Assembly: GCA_963739995.1 (NCBI GenBank) | Contig: CAVUCH010000022.1 | Coordinates: 1 to 64,000 of the forward strand | Length of the DNA: 64,000 nucleotides | From: CAVUCH01 sp963739995 | GTDB lineage: Bacteria > Acidobacteriota > Vicinamibacteria > Vicinamibacterales > JAENWD01 | Direction: 5' to 3' | In this document: piece by piece, positions 1 through 8,397 of the stretch | How the letters are laid out: every line of letters starts with the position of its first letter | Position numbering within the stretch: the first letter of the stretch is position 1 | Program-made: the position numbers and the translations under genes | Notes under the pieces: model-generated | What the model saw: only the letters and a program-made list of their open reading frames with translations | What the model was told of the DNA's origin: nothing | The model's database searches: none

Positions 1-63
1 TGCAAAGGGAAGCGACGCACCTGCGGCAGCGACGCTGCACAGGAAATGGCGGCGGGTCACCAT
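1..63 (-). CDS. N-terminus of a Tat-exported protein (runs off the left edge)
   Basis: Only the first 21 codons are inside the window. The reverse strand reads MVTRRHFLCSVAAAGASLPF and then leaves it. A twin-arginine motif (RRHFL) followed by a small hydrophobic stretch is typical of a Tat signal peptide, so the mature protein is probably a folded, cofactor-bearing periplasmic enzyme. The enzyme itself cannot be identified. A possible -10 hexamer TAGATT lies on the minus strand at 86-81, 17 nt before the ATG. Confidence 0.6.
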   Translation of the reverse strand, partial: MVTRRHFLCSVAAAGASLPFA

Positions 64-99
64 CGGACAGCCTGTCGCCTAATCTAACATCGAGCGTGG

Positions 100-116
100 C
101 CGGGGCTTCGCCCCGG
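100..116. repeat. GC-rich hairpin, ccggggc-ttc-gccccgg
   Basis: A perfect 7-bp stem with a 3-nt loop in the 64-218 intergenic stretch. The segment starting gtggccggggc recurs in altered form from 147, and cacc-gt-cgtg follows both copies, so this gap looks like two diverged copies of a unit of about 50 bp. There is no T-run, so it is a weak terminator candidate. Confidence 0.5.
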
Positions 117-152
117 TCCTACACCGTCCGTGTCCTGCAGCGTAAGTGGCCG

Positions 153-208
153 GGGCGCTTCGGCCCAGCCTTGGCCCTGCACCGTTCGTGGCCGAAGCCG
201 AAGCGCCC
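153..208 (-). terminator. Inverted repeat just after gdhA
   Basis: GGGCGCTTCGGC (153-164) and GCCGAAGCGCCC (197-208) are perfect 12-bp complements separated by 32 nt. The stem begins 10 nt beyond the gdhA stop codon. A long stem at that place suggests transcript termination or 3'-end protection, but no T-tract follows. Confidence 0.4.
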
Positions 209-218
209 TGGCGGGCCA

Positions 219-1469
219 TCAGGCGTACATGCCGCGCAGGCGGGTAACCGTCGCGACGCGGTCGATTGCTTCGATATAGGCGGCGGTCCGCAGATCAATC
301 TTGTACTTGAGCGACGTCTTCAGCACGGCATGGAACGCCTCGACCATCTTCGCCTCGAGTCGGCCCACGACTTCGGTCTCCGTCCAGTAGAACCCGTGCC
401 GGTTCTGGACCCACTCGAAGTATGACCCCGTCACGCCGCCGCTGTTGGCGAGGATGTCCGGTATGACGAACACTCCGCGTTCGTGCAGGATGTTGTCCGC
501 CTCGGGGGTGGTGGGACCGTTCGCGCCCTCGACCACGATCTTCGCCTTGATGTTTGCCGCGTTGTCGGTCGTGATCTGGTTCTCGAGCGCCGCAGGAATC
601 AGGATGTCCACGTCCAGCGCATAGAGTTCCTCGTTCGTGAGCTCTTCGGCGCCGGGAAACCCGTCAACGGTGTTGTGCTGCGCTGTCCAGGCGATCAGCT
701 GCTGCACATCGAGCCCGGCGCGGTTGTATACGCCGCCCTTCCAATCGGTGACGGCAATGATGCGCCCGCCGAGCTCGTGAATGAGGTCAGCGGAAACGGA
801 GCCGACGTTCCCGAACCCCTGGATCGCGACGGTTGCCTTGGAGAGGTTGAGGTTCAGGTGCGTTGCCGCCTCTCGCGTGCAGATCATCACGCCGCGCCCC
901 GTCGCCTCGCGCCGCCCTTCCGACCCGCCGAGGATGACTGGTTTGCCCGTGACGATGGCGGTTTCGGTCCGGCCGACGTGCATGGAATAGGTGTCCATGA
1001 TCCACGCCATGACCTGCTCGTTCGTGTTCACGTCAGGCGCCGGCACGTCCTTGTCGGGGCCGATCGAATCGACGATCTCGGCCACATAGCGGCGGGTGAG
1101 CGCCTCGAGCTCCCGGCGCGACATGCGCGTAGGGTCGCAGATCACGCCACCCTTGCCGCCTCCGAACGGGATGTGGGCGACCGCGCACTTCCAGGTCATC
1201 CACGCGGCGAGCGCTGTCACCTCGTCGAGCGACACGTCGGGATGAAAGCGGATGCCTCCCTTCGCCGGGCCGAGCGTGATGTTGTACTGCACGCGGTACC
1301 CAGTGAACACCTCGATCTCACCGCTGTCCATCTGGACCGGACACGAGACGGTGATCTGCCGCTTGGGCCGCGTCAGAATTTTCCAGATGCCGGGTTCGAG
1401 ATTGAGGATGCGTGCCGCCCCGTCGAACTCCTGGAGCATGGCACCGAAGATCGTCCCGTCTGCTGCCAT
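219..1469 (-). CDS. gdhA: Glutamate dehydrogenase (Glu/Leu/Phe/Val family)
   Basis: Interconverts glutamate with 2-oxoglutarate and ammonia using NAD(P). The product is 416 aa, the usual length for the short hexameric family. Visible landmarks are GPAKGGIRFHPDVS and PFGGGKGGV (substrate-binding lysines), PAPDVNT, and the Rossmann signature IQGFGNVGS near residue 225. The C-terminal half has the conserved VEGANGPTTPEAD and LANSGGV. The open frame extends upstream to 1817, but the start at 1469 (MAADGTIF) is preferred: AAGGA lies 7 nt upstream and family homology begins right after it. The gene is divergent from the methylmalonyl-CoA mutase gene. Cofactor preference cannot be read safely. Confidence 0.93.
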   Translation of the reverse strand: MAADGTIFGAMLQEFDGAARILNLEPGIWKILTRPKRQITVSCPVQMDSGEIEVFTGYRVQYNITLGPAKGGIRFHPDVSLDEVTALAAWMTWKCAVAHIPFGGGKGGVICDPTRMSRRELEALTRRYVAEIVDSIGPDKDVPAPDVNTNEQVMAWIMDTYSMHVGRTETAIVTGKPVILGGSEGRREATGRGVMICTREAATHLNLNLSKATVAIQGFGNVGSVSADLIHELGGRIIAVTDWKGGVYNRAGLDVQQLIAWTAQHNTVDGFPGAEELTNEELYALDVDILIPAALENQITTDNAANIKAKIVVEGANGPTTPEADNILHERGVFVIPDILANSGGVTGSYFEWVQNRHGFYWTETEVVGRLEAKMVEAFHAVLKTSLKYKIDLRTAAYIEAIDRVATVTRLRGMYA

Positions 1470-1662
1470 GGATGTGTCCTTGTCGCAAGGGTGTGTCCCT
1501 GGCGGTGCGCCCCGGATCCGGTATGAAGGACGGTGGGCCGCGGCCAGCGCTGCAAACGTCCCAACGTACTTCCGGCCCAGCAGGCAAGTCAAGGAGAGCT
1601 CATGCAAGCCAAGTAGTTGATACGCTGACAGTTCAGCGTGCCGACGACCGCTCCTGCGGACG

Positions 1663-1668
1663 TATAAT
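1663..1668 (+). promoter_or_regulatory. Perfect -10 hexamer TATAAT before mcmA1
   Basis: TATAAT ends 9 nt before the mcmA1 ATG and no Shine-Dalgarno sequence lies between. A start site about 7 nt after the hexamer would leave 0-2 nt of leader. No good -35 hexamer is at 16-18 nt; the nearest resemblance (gccgac, 1640-1645) is weak. Confidence 0.5.
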
Positions 1669-1677
1669 GGTCTGCTT

Positions 1678-3351
1678 ATGACAAGCCAGACGCATGGAAT
1701 CATCACGCCGGGCGCATCGTCCCGAGCCCAGGACGACGGTCGGACGGGTGACCGCATCCCGGAACGAACTGCGCCGTTCACCACCATTTCTGGCCGGCCG
1801 ATCGAGCGGCTCCACACCGTAACCGATCTGGCCGCTTTCGACTACACGCGTGATGCCGCTGATCCCGGCGAGTTTCCGTATACGCGCGGCATTCACCCTA
1901 CCGGTTACCGGGGCAAGCTCTGGACGATGCGGCAATTTGCCGGGTTCGGAACACCGGAGGAGACCAACGCGCGCTATAAGCAGCTGCTGTCTGCAGGGGG
2001 CACGGGCCTGAGCGTCGCTTTCGATCTGCCCACGCTGATGGGCCGGGATCCCGACGATGAGCTGTCGCTGGGAGAAGTGGGAAAGTGCGGCGTGAGCATC
2101 GCGTCGCTGGCTGATATGGAGACGCTCTTCGAGGGCATCTCGCTGGCCGGCATTACGACGTCGATGACAATCAACTCGCCCGCGCCGATGCTGTTCGCCA
2201 TGTACCTCGTGGTGGCCGAGCGGCAGGGTGTCGGATGGAAGACGCTGTCCGGCACCATCCAGAACGACATTCTGAAGGAGTTCATCGCCCAGAAGGAGTA
2301 CATCTATCCGCCTCGTCCCTCGATGAGGCTCATCACCGACATTTTCCGGTTCTGCGTCGCTGAAGCGCCGCGCTGGAACACGATCTCCGTCAGCGGGTAC
2401 CACATCCGCGAGGCGGGCGCAACGGCTGCGCAGGAGCTGGCGTTCACCTTGCGCGATGGCATCGAATACGTGCAGTGGGGCATCGAATCCGGCCTCGACG
2501 TCGATGCCTTTGCGCCGCGCCTGTCGTTCTTCTTCAACGCGCACAGCGACTTCTTCGAAGAGATCGCCAAGTACCGCGCCGCCCGCCGCATCTGGGCGCA
2601 CGTGATGCGTGAGCGGTTCGGCGCCAAGGACGAACGCTCGTGGAAGCTGCGCTTCCACACGCAGACCGCGGGCGTATCCCTGACCGGGCAGCAGCCGTAC
2701 AACAACGTGGTGCGCACTGCGCTTCAGGCGTTGTCGGCCGTGCTCGGCGGCACCAACTCGCTGCACACCAACTCGCTCGACGAGGCACTCTCGCTTCCCA
2801 CGGCGGAAGCCGCGACGCTCGCGCTGCGGACGCAGCAGATCATCGCCCACGAGAGTGGGGTGACCAACACCGTGGACCCCCTGGGCGGGTCGTATTTCGT
2901 CGAGAAGCTCACCTCCGACATGGAACGCGAGGCCTACGCGTACTTCGACACCATCGATCGGATGGGCGGAATGGTCGCGGCCATCGAGCACGGATACCCG
3001 CAGAAGGAGATTGCCGAGAGCTCGTACCGGTTCCAGCAGAGCGTTGAGCGCACGGAGAAGATCATCGTCGGCGTGAACGGGTACGTGGAGGAGAACGAGC
3101 CGCGTGTGCCGACCCTCTACATCGACGAGGGCGCGGCCGAGCGTCAGATTGCACGCCTGCAGCAGCTCCGGCGCGATCGGGACAGCACGGCGGTGGAGCG
3201 CGCGCTCGACGCGCTGAAGCGCGGCGCCGCCGGAAGCGAGAATACGATGCCCCTGCTCATCGAAGCCGTCCGGGCCTACGCCACAATCGGCGAGATGTGC
3301 GATGCTTTGCGCGAGGTCTGGGGCGAGTACATCGAGGTGCCGACGATCTAG
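1678..3351 (+). CDS. mcmA1: Methylmalonyl-CoA mutase, large (catalytic) subunit
   Basis: Converts (R)-methylmalonyl-CoA to succinyl-CoA, linking propionate and odd-chain or branched carbon to the TCA cycle. The product is 557 aa and holds only the TIM-barrel catalytic domain; the cobalamin-binding domain is encoded separately by the next gene, as in archaeal-type two-subunit mutases. Landmarks are TTISGRPIERL at about 35, YPYTRGIHPTGY-like entry residues, TIQNDILKEF, and SVSGYHIREAGAT with the catalytic histidine near residue 241. GGTNSLHTNSLDEALSLPT and DPLGGSYFVE mark the C-terminal half. No alternative in-frame ATG or GTG fits better than 1678. The missing ribosome-binding site together with the adjacent -10 hexamer suggests leaderless expression. 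Confidence 0.93.
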   Translation: MTSQTHGIITPGASSRAQDDGRTGDRIPERTAPFTTISGRPIERLHTVTDLAAFDYTRDAADPGEFPYTRGIHPTGYRGKLWTMRQFAGFGTPEETNARYKQLLSAGGTGLSVAFDLPTLMGRDPDDELSLGEVGKCGVSIASLADMETLFEGISLAGITTSMTINSPAPMLFAMYLVVAERQGVGWKTLSGTIQNDILKEFIAQKEYIYPPRPSMRLITDIFRFCVAEAPRWNTISVSGYHIREAGATAAQELAFTLRDGIEYVQWGIESGLDVDAFAPRLSFFFNAHSDFFEEIAKYRAARRIWAHVMRERFGAKDERSWKLRFHTQTAGVSLTGQQPYNNVVRTALQALSAVLGGTNSLHTNSLDEALSLPTAEAATLALRTQQIIAHESGVTNTVDPLGGSYFVEKLTSDMEREAYAYFDTIDRMGGMVAAIEHGYPQKEIAESSYRFQQSVERTEKIIVGVNGYVEENEPRVPTLYIDEGAAERQIARLQQLRRDRDSTAVERALDALKRGAAGSENTMPLLIEAVRAYATIGEMCDALREVWGEYIEVPTI

Positions 3352-3355
3352 GCTT

Positions 3356-3445
3356 CAGGCGGCAGGCTGCAGGCTGCGGGCCGTATCGGGCCTGAGGCCA
3401 GTCAGCGCCGGTGGCCTGTAGCCTGCCGCCTGCAGCCTGTGGGCC
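3356..3445. repeat. Inverted pair of 7-nt-period arrays (CAGGCTG type)
   Basis: The left arm reads CAGGCGG, CAGGCTG, CAGGCTG in phase at 3356-3376. The right arm reads CCTGTAG, CCTGCCG, CCTGCAG, CCTGTGG at 3415-3442. The core arms 3358-3374 and 3414-3430 pair over 17 bp with one mismatch. The array fills the whole gap between the two mutase subunit genes, starting 5 nt after one stop and ending within 10 nt of the next start, so any hairpin is probably co-transcribed. Confidence 0.75.
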
Positions 3446-3451
3446 CCGTCC

Positions 3452-3856
3452 ATGTCTAAAATCCGCGTCATCATTGCCAAGCCGGGTCTCGACGGACACG
3501 ATCGCGGTGCGAAGGTCATTGCGCGGGCGCTGCGCGATGCCGGGATGGAGGTCGTGTATACGGGGCTCCGCCAGACGCCCGAACAGATCGTGAGCGCGGC
3601 GCTGCAGGAGGACGCTGACGTCATCGGCCTGTCCATCCTCTCCGGCGCGCACAATCACATCTGCCCGCGAGTGATGGAACTGCTGAAGGAGAAGGGCCTC
3701 ACGGACGTACTCGTCGTGATCGGCGGGATCATCCCGGACGTCGACATGCCGAAGCTGCAGGCAATCGGGATCAACGGGATCTTCCTGCCCGGCACGCCCA
3801 TGCAGGCGATCGCGGATTACATCACCGCCAACGTGCGCACGCGTCAGGAGACGTAA
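3452..3856 (+). CDS. mcmA2: Methylmalonyl-CoA mutase, cobalamin-binding small subunit
   Basis: A 134-aa B12-binding domain that supplies adenosylcobalamin to the large subunit. The base-off/His-on signature DxHxxG is present as D14-G-H16-D-R-G19, giving the lower axial histidine. LSILSGAH and VVIGGIIPDVD are the conserved Rossmann segments of this family. It lies 100 nt downstream of mcmA1 in the same direction, the space being taken up by an inverted heptamer array. One base separates it from the following receiver-domain gene, so the three are probably one operon. Confidence 0.93.
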   Translation: MSKIRVIIAKPGLDGHDRGAKVIARALRDAGMEVVYTGLRQTPEQIVSAALQEDADVIGLSILSGAHNHICPRVMELLKEKGLTDVLVVIGGIIPDVDMPKLQAIGINGIFLPGTPMQAIADYITANVRTRQET

Positions 3857-3857
3857 C

Positions 3858-4859
3858 GTGCGAAAGACACTCCTCCTCGCCGACGACAGCCTCACCGTCC
3901 GGCATGTCATCGAGCAGACGTTCGCGGACGAACCAATCGACGTCGTAACCGTCGGCGACGGCGCCGCCGCCCTTGTCCGCCTGGGCGGCGATCCTCCGGA
4001 TGTGTTGCTCGCGGATATCGGCATGCCGGGGCCCGACGGCTACGAGCTCGCCCTGCACATGCGGCGCACGCCTGCGCTGGCACACATCCCCGTGCTCCTG
4101 CTGACAGGGGCGTTCGACCCGGTCGATCACGCGCGGGCCAGGGACGCGGGCTGCGCGGGGGTTCTGGTGAAGCCGTTCGACCCGCAGATGCTCATCGCGC
4201 GCGTGCGGCAATTGCTGGAGCCGCGGCGCCCAGCCGCCGGTGCACCTGTGCCAGAAGGCGCGGCCCAGACCGCCTTGCCCCCGTTGTCCGCCGAGTCGCG
4301 GGCCGCCCAGGTCGACGACTACTTCGCTCACCTCGACCGCGCGTTCGCGACACTGCAAGCACCCGGCGACGGTGGCCATCGGAACGATGCGTCCACGGCA
4401 GACGCGCACTCGAGTGTCACAGGCGCGATCACCCACGTTGGGGATCCGCCTGAGCGAGCAGGAACGCCGACGCCGACCCCCGCGGGTGGAGGAGCGCAGT
4501 TGGTGGTAGACGCCACATCTGTACCGCCAGTTTTGCAGGAGCGGGCCACCCCAATCACGCTGCCGGTCGTAACCGTGGCCGCAGAGGATCACGTCGCACG
4601 GCCGCCGGCGGCGCCGACGCTGGGTGATGCCGTCGCGGCGCTGCTCGCGATTGAGCCGGGTCGACCGCTGCCGCCCGCGGCGAATGGATGGACGCCAGCC
4701 CCCAGTGCGGAAGTGCTGGAGCAGATGATCCGACGCGTCACGCAGGAGATCGCCGAAGCCGTGATTCGCGATCTCGCGCCCGGGATCGTGTCGGAGGTCG
4801 CCGAGCGCGTCGTGCGCGAGGAGGCCGCCCGGCTCACGTCTCCGCTTCCTCGACGCTGA
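3858..4859 (+). CDS. Response regulator receiver protein with long Ala/Pro linker and C-terminal helix
   Basis: The N-terminal 120 residues are a CheY-like receiver: acidic pair D9-D10, phosphoacceptor D53 in LADIGMPG, LLLTG and LVKPFD. No DNA-binding or enzymatic output domain follows. Instead there is a low-complexity Ala/Pro/Thr region (about 125-285) and a terminal amphipathic helix (EMIRRVTQEIAEAVIRDLAP type) that could be a polar-localisation or oligomerisation module. The start is GTG at 3858, with AGGAG 7 nt upstream inside the end of mcmA2. No histidine kinase is nearby. The link to the mutase is positional only, and the partner is unknown. Confidence 0.8.
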   Translation: MRKTLLLADDSLTVRHVIEQTFADEPIDVVTVGDGAAALVRLGGDPPDVLLADIGMPGPDGYELALHMRRTPALAHIPVLLLTGAFDPVDHARARDAGCAGVLVKPFDPQMLIARVRQLLEPRRPAAGAPVPEGAAQTALPPLSAESRAAQVDDYFAHLDRAFATLQAPGDGGHRNDASTADAHSSVTGAITHVGDPPERAGTPTPTPAGGGAQLVVDATSVPPVLQERATPITLPVVTVAAEDHVARPPAAPTLGDAVAALLAIEPGRPLPPAANGWTPAPSAEVLEQMIRRVTQEIAEAVIRDLAPGIVSEVAERVVREEAARLTSPLPRR

Positions 4860-4912
4860 CCCAGTCACCAGCCTTGCAGCCGCGCGCGTCCACCCAGTAC
4901 CGATGAGCGGCT

Positions 4913-7489
4913 ATGACACTCCCGGACATTCCCGGCGGATCCATCCGCCTTCCTGACAAGCCCGCGCTCGAAGGGCTCGAAGCCAAGTGGACCGAACGAT
5001 GGGAGCGTGAGGGCGTCTACCGGTTCGACCGTACGAAGCCAAGGGCCGGCATCTACGCCATCGATACCCCGCCGCCGACGGTGAGCGGGTCGCTGCACGT
5101 CGGCCACGTCTTTTCGTATACGCACACTGACATCGTCGCGCGGTTTCAGCGGATGCGAGGGCGTGAGGTGTTCTACCCGATGGGGTGGGACGACAACGGC
5201 CTGCCGACCGAACGCCGCGTGCAGAACTACTTCGGCGTGCGCTGCGACCCGTCGCTGCCGTACAATCCGTCGTTCGCGCCGCCCGAGAAGCCGCCGAAGC
5301 AGGCGGTGCCAGTGTCGCGCCCGAACTTCATCGAGCTCTGCGAGCGGCTCACGGCCGAGGACGAGAAGGCATTCGAAGCGCTCTGGCGCACGCTCGGCCT
5401 GTCGGTGGACTGGTCGCTCACATACACGACGGTGGGGAAGGACGCGCAGCGCGTATCGCAGCGGGCGTTCCTGCACCTGCTGGGACGCGGCCTGGCGTAC
5501 CAGCTCGAGGCGCCTACGCTCTGGGACGTCGACTTCCGCACGGCCGTCGCACAGGCGGAACTCGAGGACCGCGAGCTGCCCGGCGCGTACCACCGCATAC
5601 GATTCGCGAGGGCCGACGGCAGCGGATTCGTCGAGATCGACACGACGCGCCCCGAGCTGATCCCCGCCTGCGTGGCGCTCGTGGCGCATCCGGACGATGA
5701 GCGCTACCGCCCGTTGTTCGGGACAGAGGTTGTGACGCCGCTGTTCCACGCACGGGTGCCTGTCCGCGCGCACCCGCTGGCGGATCCCGAAAAGGGTACG
5801 GGCGCGGCGATGATCTGCACGTTCGGCGACCTCACCGACGTCACCTGGTGGCGCGAGCTGTCCCTTCCCGTTCGCGCCGTGCTGCTGCCCGACGGCCGCT
5901 TCCGCTCGATTGCGTGGGGGGCCGGCGAGTGGGAGACGACAGATCCGACTCGTGCGCAGGAAGCGTACGAGCAGGTGGCGGGTCTGCCGGCGCACAAGGC
6001 GCGCGCGAAGATCGTGGAACTGCTCGCAACGAGCGGCGACCTGCTCGGAGAGCCGCGCGCCATCACGCACCCGGTAAAATTCTACGAGAAGGGCGATCGG
6101 CCGCTCGAGATCATCACGAGCCGGCAGTGGTTCATCAGGACGACCGATTTCCGCGACGAGTTGATTGCGCGCGGCCGCGAGGTGACGTGGCAGCCGCCGT
6201 TCATGCGCTCGCGATTCGAGAACTGGGTCGAGGGGTTGAACGGCGACTGGGGCGTGAGCCGCCAGCGCTTCTTCGGCGTGCCGTTCCCCGTGTGGTATCC
6301 GCTCGCCGCCGATGGCCGCGTCTTGTATGGCGAGGCGATTCCAGCCTCCGAAGAGCAGCTGCCGATGGACCCCTCGACGGAGGTGCCGCCGGGATATACC
6401 GAGACACAGCGCGATCAGCCGAACGGATTCACGGGCGATCCGGATGTGATGGATACCTGGGCCACCTCCTCGCTGACCCCGCAGATTGTGGGGAAGTGGG
6501 CGGATGATCCCGATTTCTTCGCGCGCGTGTTCCCGATGGACTTGCGGCCGCAGGCGCACGACATCATCCGCACCTGGCTCTTCTACACCGTCGTGCGAGC
6601 ACACCTCGAGCACGGCACGGTGCCCTGGAGGAACACCGCGATCTCGGGATGGGTGCTGGATCCGGATCGCAAGAAGATGTCGAAGTCCAAGGGGAACGTC
6701 GTCACGCCGATGGCGCTGCTCGAGGAGCACGGATCGGACGGCGTGCGCTACTGGGCGGCGAGCGGGAGGCCGGGCACCGATACCACCTTCGACCCCGGGC
6801 AGATGAAGGTGGGACGGCGGCTCGCGATCAAGCTGCTGAACGCGTCGAAGTTCGCACTTGGCCGCGCAGAGCCACGCAGCGCCATCACTGCACCAGTCGA
6901 TCGCGGCATGCTGACGAGCCTCGCACGGCTGGTGGCCGACTCGACCGAGCACCTGGAGGGATATCAGTACGCGACCGTGCTCGAGCGCGCGGAGCGCTGG
7001 TTCTGGTCCTTCTGCGACGACTACCTCGAGCTCGTCAAAAATCGCCGCTACGGCGCCCAGGGCGAGGAGCTGGCGGGCTCGGCCAATAGCGCGCTGGTTG
7101 TGGCACTCGGATCGATTCTGCGGGTGTTCGCGCCGTTTCTGCCGTTCGTCACGGAAGAAGTCTGGTCGTGGTGGCGCGACGGCTCGGTGCACCGGGCACC
7201 GTGGCCGACGGCGGCGGAGCTGGAAGCGTACATCGGCGGTCCAGACCCCGAGGGCGCGCTCGCGCTCGAGCGCGCCGCGTCGGTGCTGAGTGAAGTCCGC
7301 AAGGCGAAGTCCGAAGGCAAGCGGCCGCTCTCGACTCCGGTCACGAGCCTGGTCCTATACGACACGTCGGTCAATCTCGCCGCGCTCCGCACGAGCCTGA
7401 CCGATGTCGAGTCGGCGGGGTACATCCAATCGACGGAGCTGGTGGAGGGCGATGCCTTCCGCGCAACGGTTACGCTGGCCAGTGTGTGA
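4913..7489 (+). CDS. valS: Valyl-tRNA synthetase
   Basis: Class I synthetase charging tRNA-Val, 858 aa. The HIGH signature is HVGH at 62-65 and KMSKS lies near residue 590. The segment MGWDDNGLPTERRVQ and the lack of the C-terminal coiled-coil arm place it with the archaeal/actinobacterial ValS type and not the E. coli type. An editing (CP1) domain is present in the middle (DTTRPELIPACVALVAHPDD). The start ATG at 4913 has only a poor GAGCGG-like ribosome-binding site. It is followed by nadC, whose longest frame overlaps the valS stop. Confidence 0.93.
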   Translation: MTLPDIPGGSIRLPDKPALEGLEAKWTERWEREGVYRFDRTKPRAGIYAIDTPPPTVSGSLHVGHVFSYTHTDIVARFQRMRGREVFYPMGWDDNGLPTERRVQNYFGVRCDPSLPYNPSFAPPEKPPKQAVPVSRPNFIELCERLTAEDEKAFEALWRTLGLSVDWSLTYTTVGKDAQRVSQRAFLHLLGRGLAYQLEAPTLWDVDFRTAVAQAELEDRELPGAYHRIRFARADGSGFVEIDTTRPELIPACVALVAHPDDERYRPLFGTEVVTPLFHARVPVRAHPLADPEKGTGAAMICTFGDLTDVTWWRELSLPVRAVLLPDGRFRSIAWGAGEWETTDPTRAQEAYEQVAGLPAHKARAKIVELLATSGDLLGEPRAITHPVKFYEKGDRPLEIITSRQWFIRTTDFRDELIARGREVTWQPPFMRSRFENWVEGLNGDWGVSRQRFFGVPFPVWYPLAADGRVLYGEAIPASEEQLPMDPSTEVPPGYTETQRDQPNGFTGDPDVMDTWATSSLTPQIVGKWADDPDFFARVFPMDLRPQAHDIIRTWLFYTVVRAHLEHGTVPWRNTAISGWVLDPDRKKMSKSKGNVVTPMALLEEHGSDGVRYWAASGRPGTDTTFDPGQMKVGRRLAIKLLNASKFALGRAEPRSAITAPVDRGMLTSLARLVADSTEHLEGYQYATVLERAERWFWSFCDDYLELVKNRRYGAQGEELAGSANSALVVALGSILRVFAPFLPFVTEEVWSWWRDGSVHRAPWPTAAELEAYIGGPDPEGALALERAASVLSEVRKAKSEGKRPLSTPVTSLVLYDTSVNLAALRTSLTDVESAGYIQSTELVEGDAFRATVTLASV

Positions 7490-7548
7490 TCCGTCCGAGA
7501 GCAAGTGTCCCGTCGCGTCAGCGCTGCGGGTTGATGTGGGCTGACCGC

Positions 7549-8397
7549 ATGTCACTGTCTCCCTCTGTGTACGGCGATCTCGTCAGCCGGGCCCTGGCGG
7601 AAGACGTCGGCGCCGGTGACGTCACAACCGAAGCGACCGTGCCAGCCGACCTGCGGGGCCGGGGCGTGCTGCTGGCGAAGTCTCCACTCGTGGTGGCCGG
7701 GATGGGGGTCGCGGCCATGGCTTTCGCGCTCGTCGATCCGGCTGCCGTGCTGACGGCCCGGTTGGATGAGGGCACGCCGTGCGAGCCGGGCACCATCATC
7801 GGCGACGTGCGCGGGCCCGCCCGCGCGCTCCTCACGGGGGAGCGTGTCGCCCTGAATTTTCTGCAGCGGCTGTCGGGGATCGCGACCATCACGCGGCGCT
7901 TCGTCGACGCATCGGCGGGCCGGATTACCATCCTCGACACGCGGAAGACGACGCCTACGTTGCGAGCGCTCGAGAAGTACGCCGTCCGCATGGGCGGGGG
8001 CACCAACCATCGCTTCGGCCTCTATGACGCGTTCCTGATCAAGGACAACCACATTCGGCTGGCGGGCGGCATTGCAGCTGCCGTGTGGCGCGCCCGGCAG
8101 CGGCGTCCGGATCTCGCGATCGAAGTGGAGGCGCAGAGCCTCGAGGAGGTGGACGCTGCGCTCGCGGCGGGAGTCGATGTGCTCCTGGTGGACAACCTGC
8201 CGCCGGAGGCCGTACGTGAAGCCGTACGGCGCGCCCGCGGCCGGGCGAAGACCGAGATCTCCGGTGGTGTCACGCTCGAGCGCCTGGGTCCGCTCGCGGA
8301 CACCGGCGCCGATTTCGTCTCCGTGGGGGCTCTGACGCACTCGGCACCCGCAGCGGACATCAGTCTCGAGCTCGAGCTGGAGCCGGGCCGCGCATGA
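7549..8397 (+). CDS. nadC: Nicotinate-nucleotide pyrophosphorylase (carboxylating)
   Basis: Quinolinate phosphoribosyltransferase, the third step of de novo NAD synthesis: quinolinate + PRPP to nicotinate mononucleotide. About 282 aa, normal length. Landmarks are ALAEDVGAGDVTT at the N-terminus, GERVALNFLQRLSGIAT, LDTRKTTPTLRALEKYAV, GGGTNHRFGLYDAFLIKDNH, IEVEAQ, and the C-terminal ISGGVTLE. The frame is open from 7486, inside the end of valS, but the start at 7549 (MSLSPSVYGDL) matches where the family begins; ATG at 7534 is the alternative. It overlaps birA by 4 nt (ATGA). Confidence 0.93.
   Translation: MSLSPSVYGDLVSRALAEDVGAGDVTTEATVPADLRGRGVLLAKSPLVVAGMGVAAMAFALVDPAAVLTARLDEGTPCEPGTIIGDVRGPARALLTGERVALNFLQRLSGIATITRRFVDASAGRITILDTRKTTPTLRALEKYAVRMGGGTNHRFGLYDAFLIKDNHIRLAGGIAAAVWRARQRRPDLAIEVEAQSLEEVDAALAAGVDVLLVDNLPPEAVREAVRRARGRAKTEISGGVTLERLGPLADTGADFVSVGALTHSAPAADISLELELEPGRA

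Noticed and set aside
483..1526. Long open frame on the + strand opposite glutamate dehydrogenase
   Set aside because: A high-GC antisense shadow with His/Arg/Asp-rich composition and no family resemblance; the minus-strand gdhA explains the openness.
1617..1630. TTGATA/CTGACA as the -35 of mcmA1
   Set aside because: They are 32-40 nt from the TATAAT, far beyond the 16-18 nt spacing needed.
4865..7192. 775-codon open frame on the minus strand across valS
   Set aside because: Arg/His-rich translation with no domain; valS is certain on the + strand. Similar antisense frames opposite dnaK, dnaJ and clpC are rejected for the same reason.
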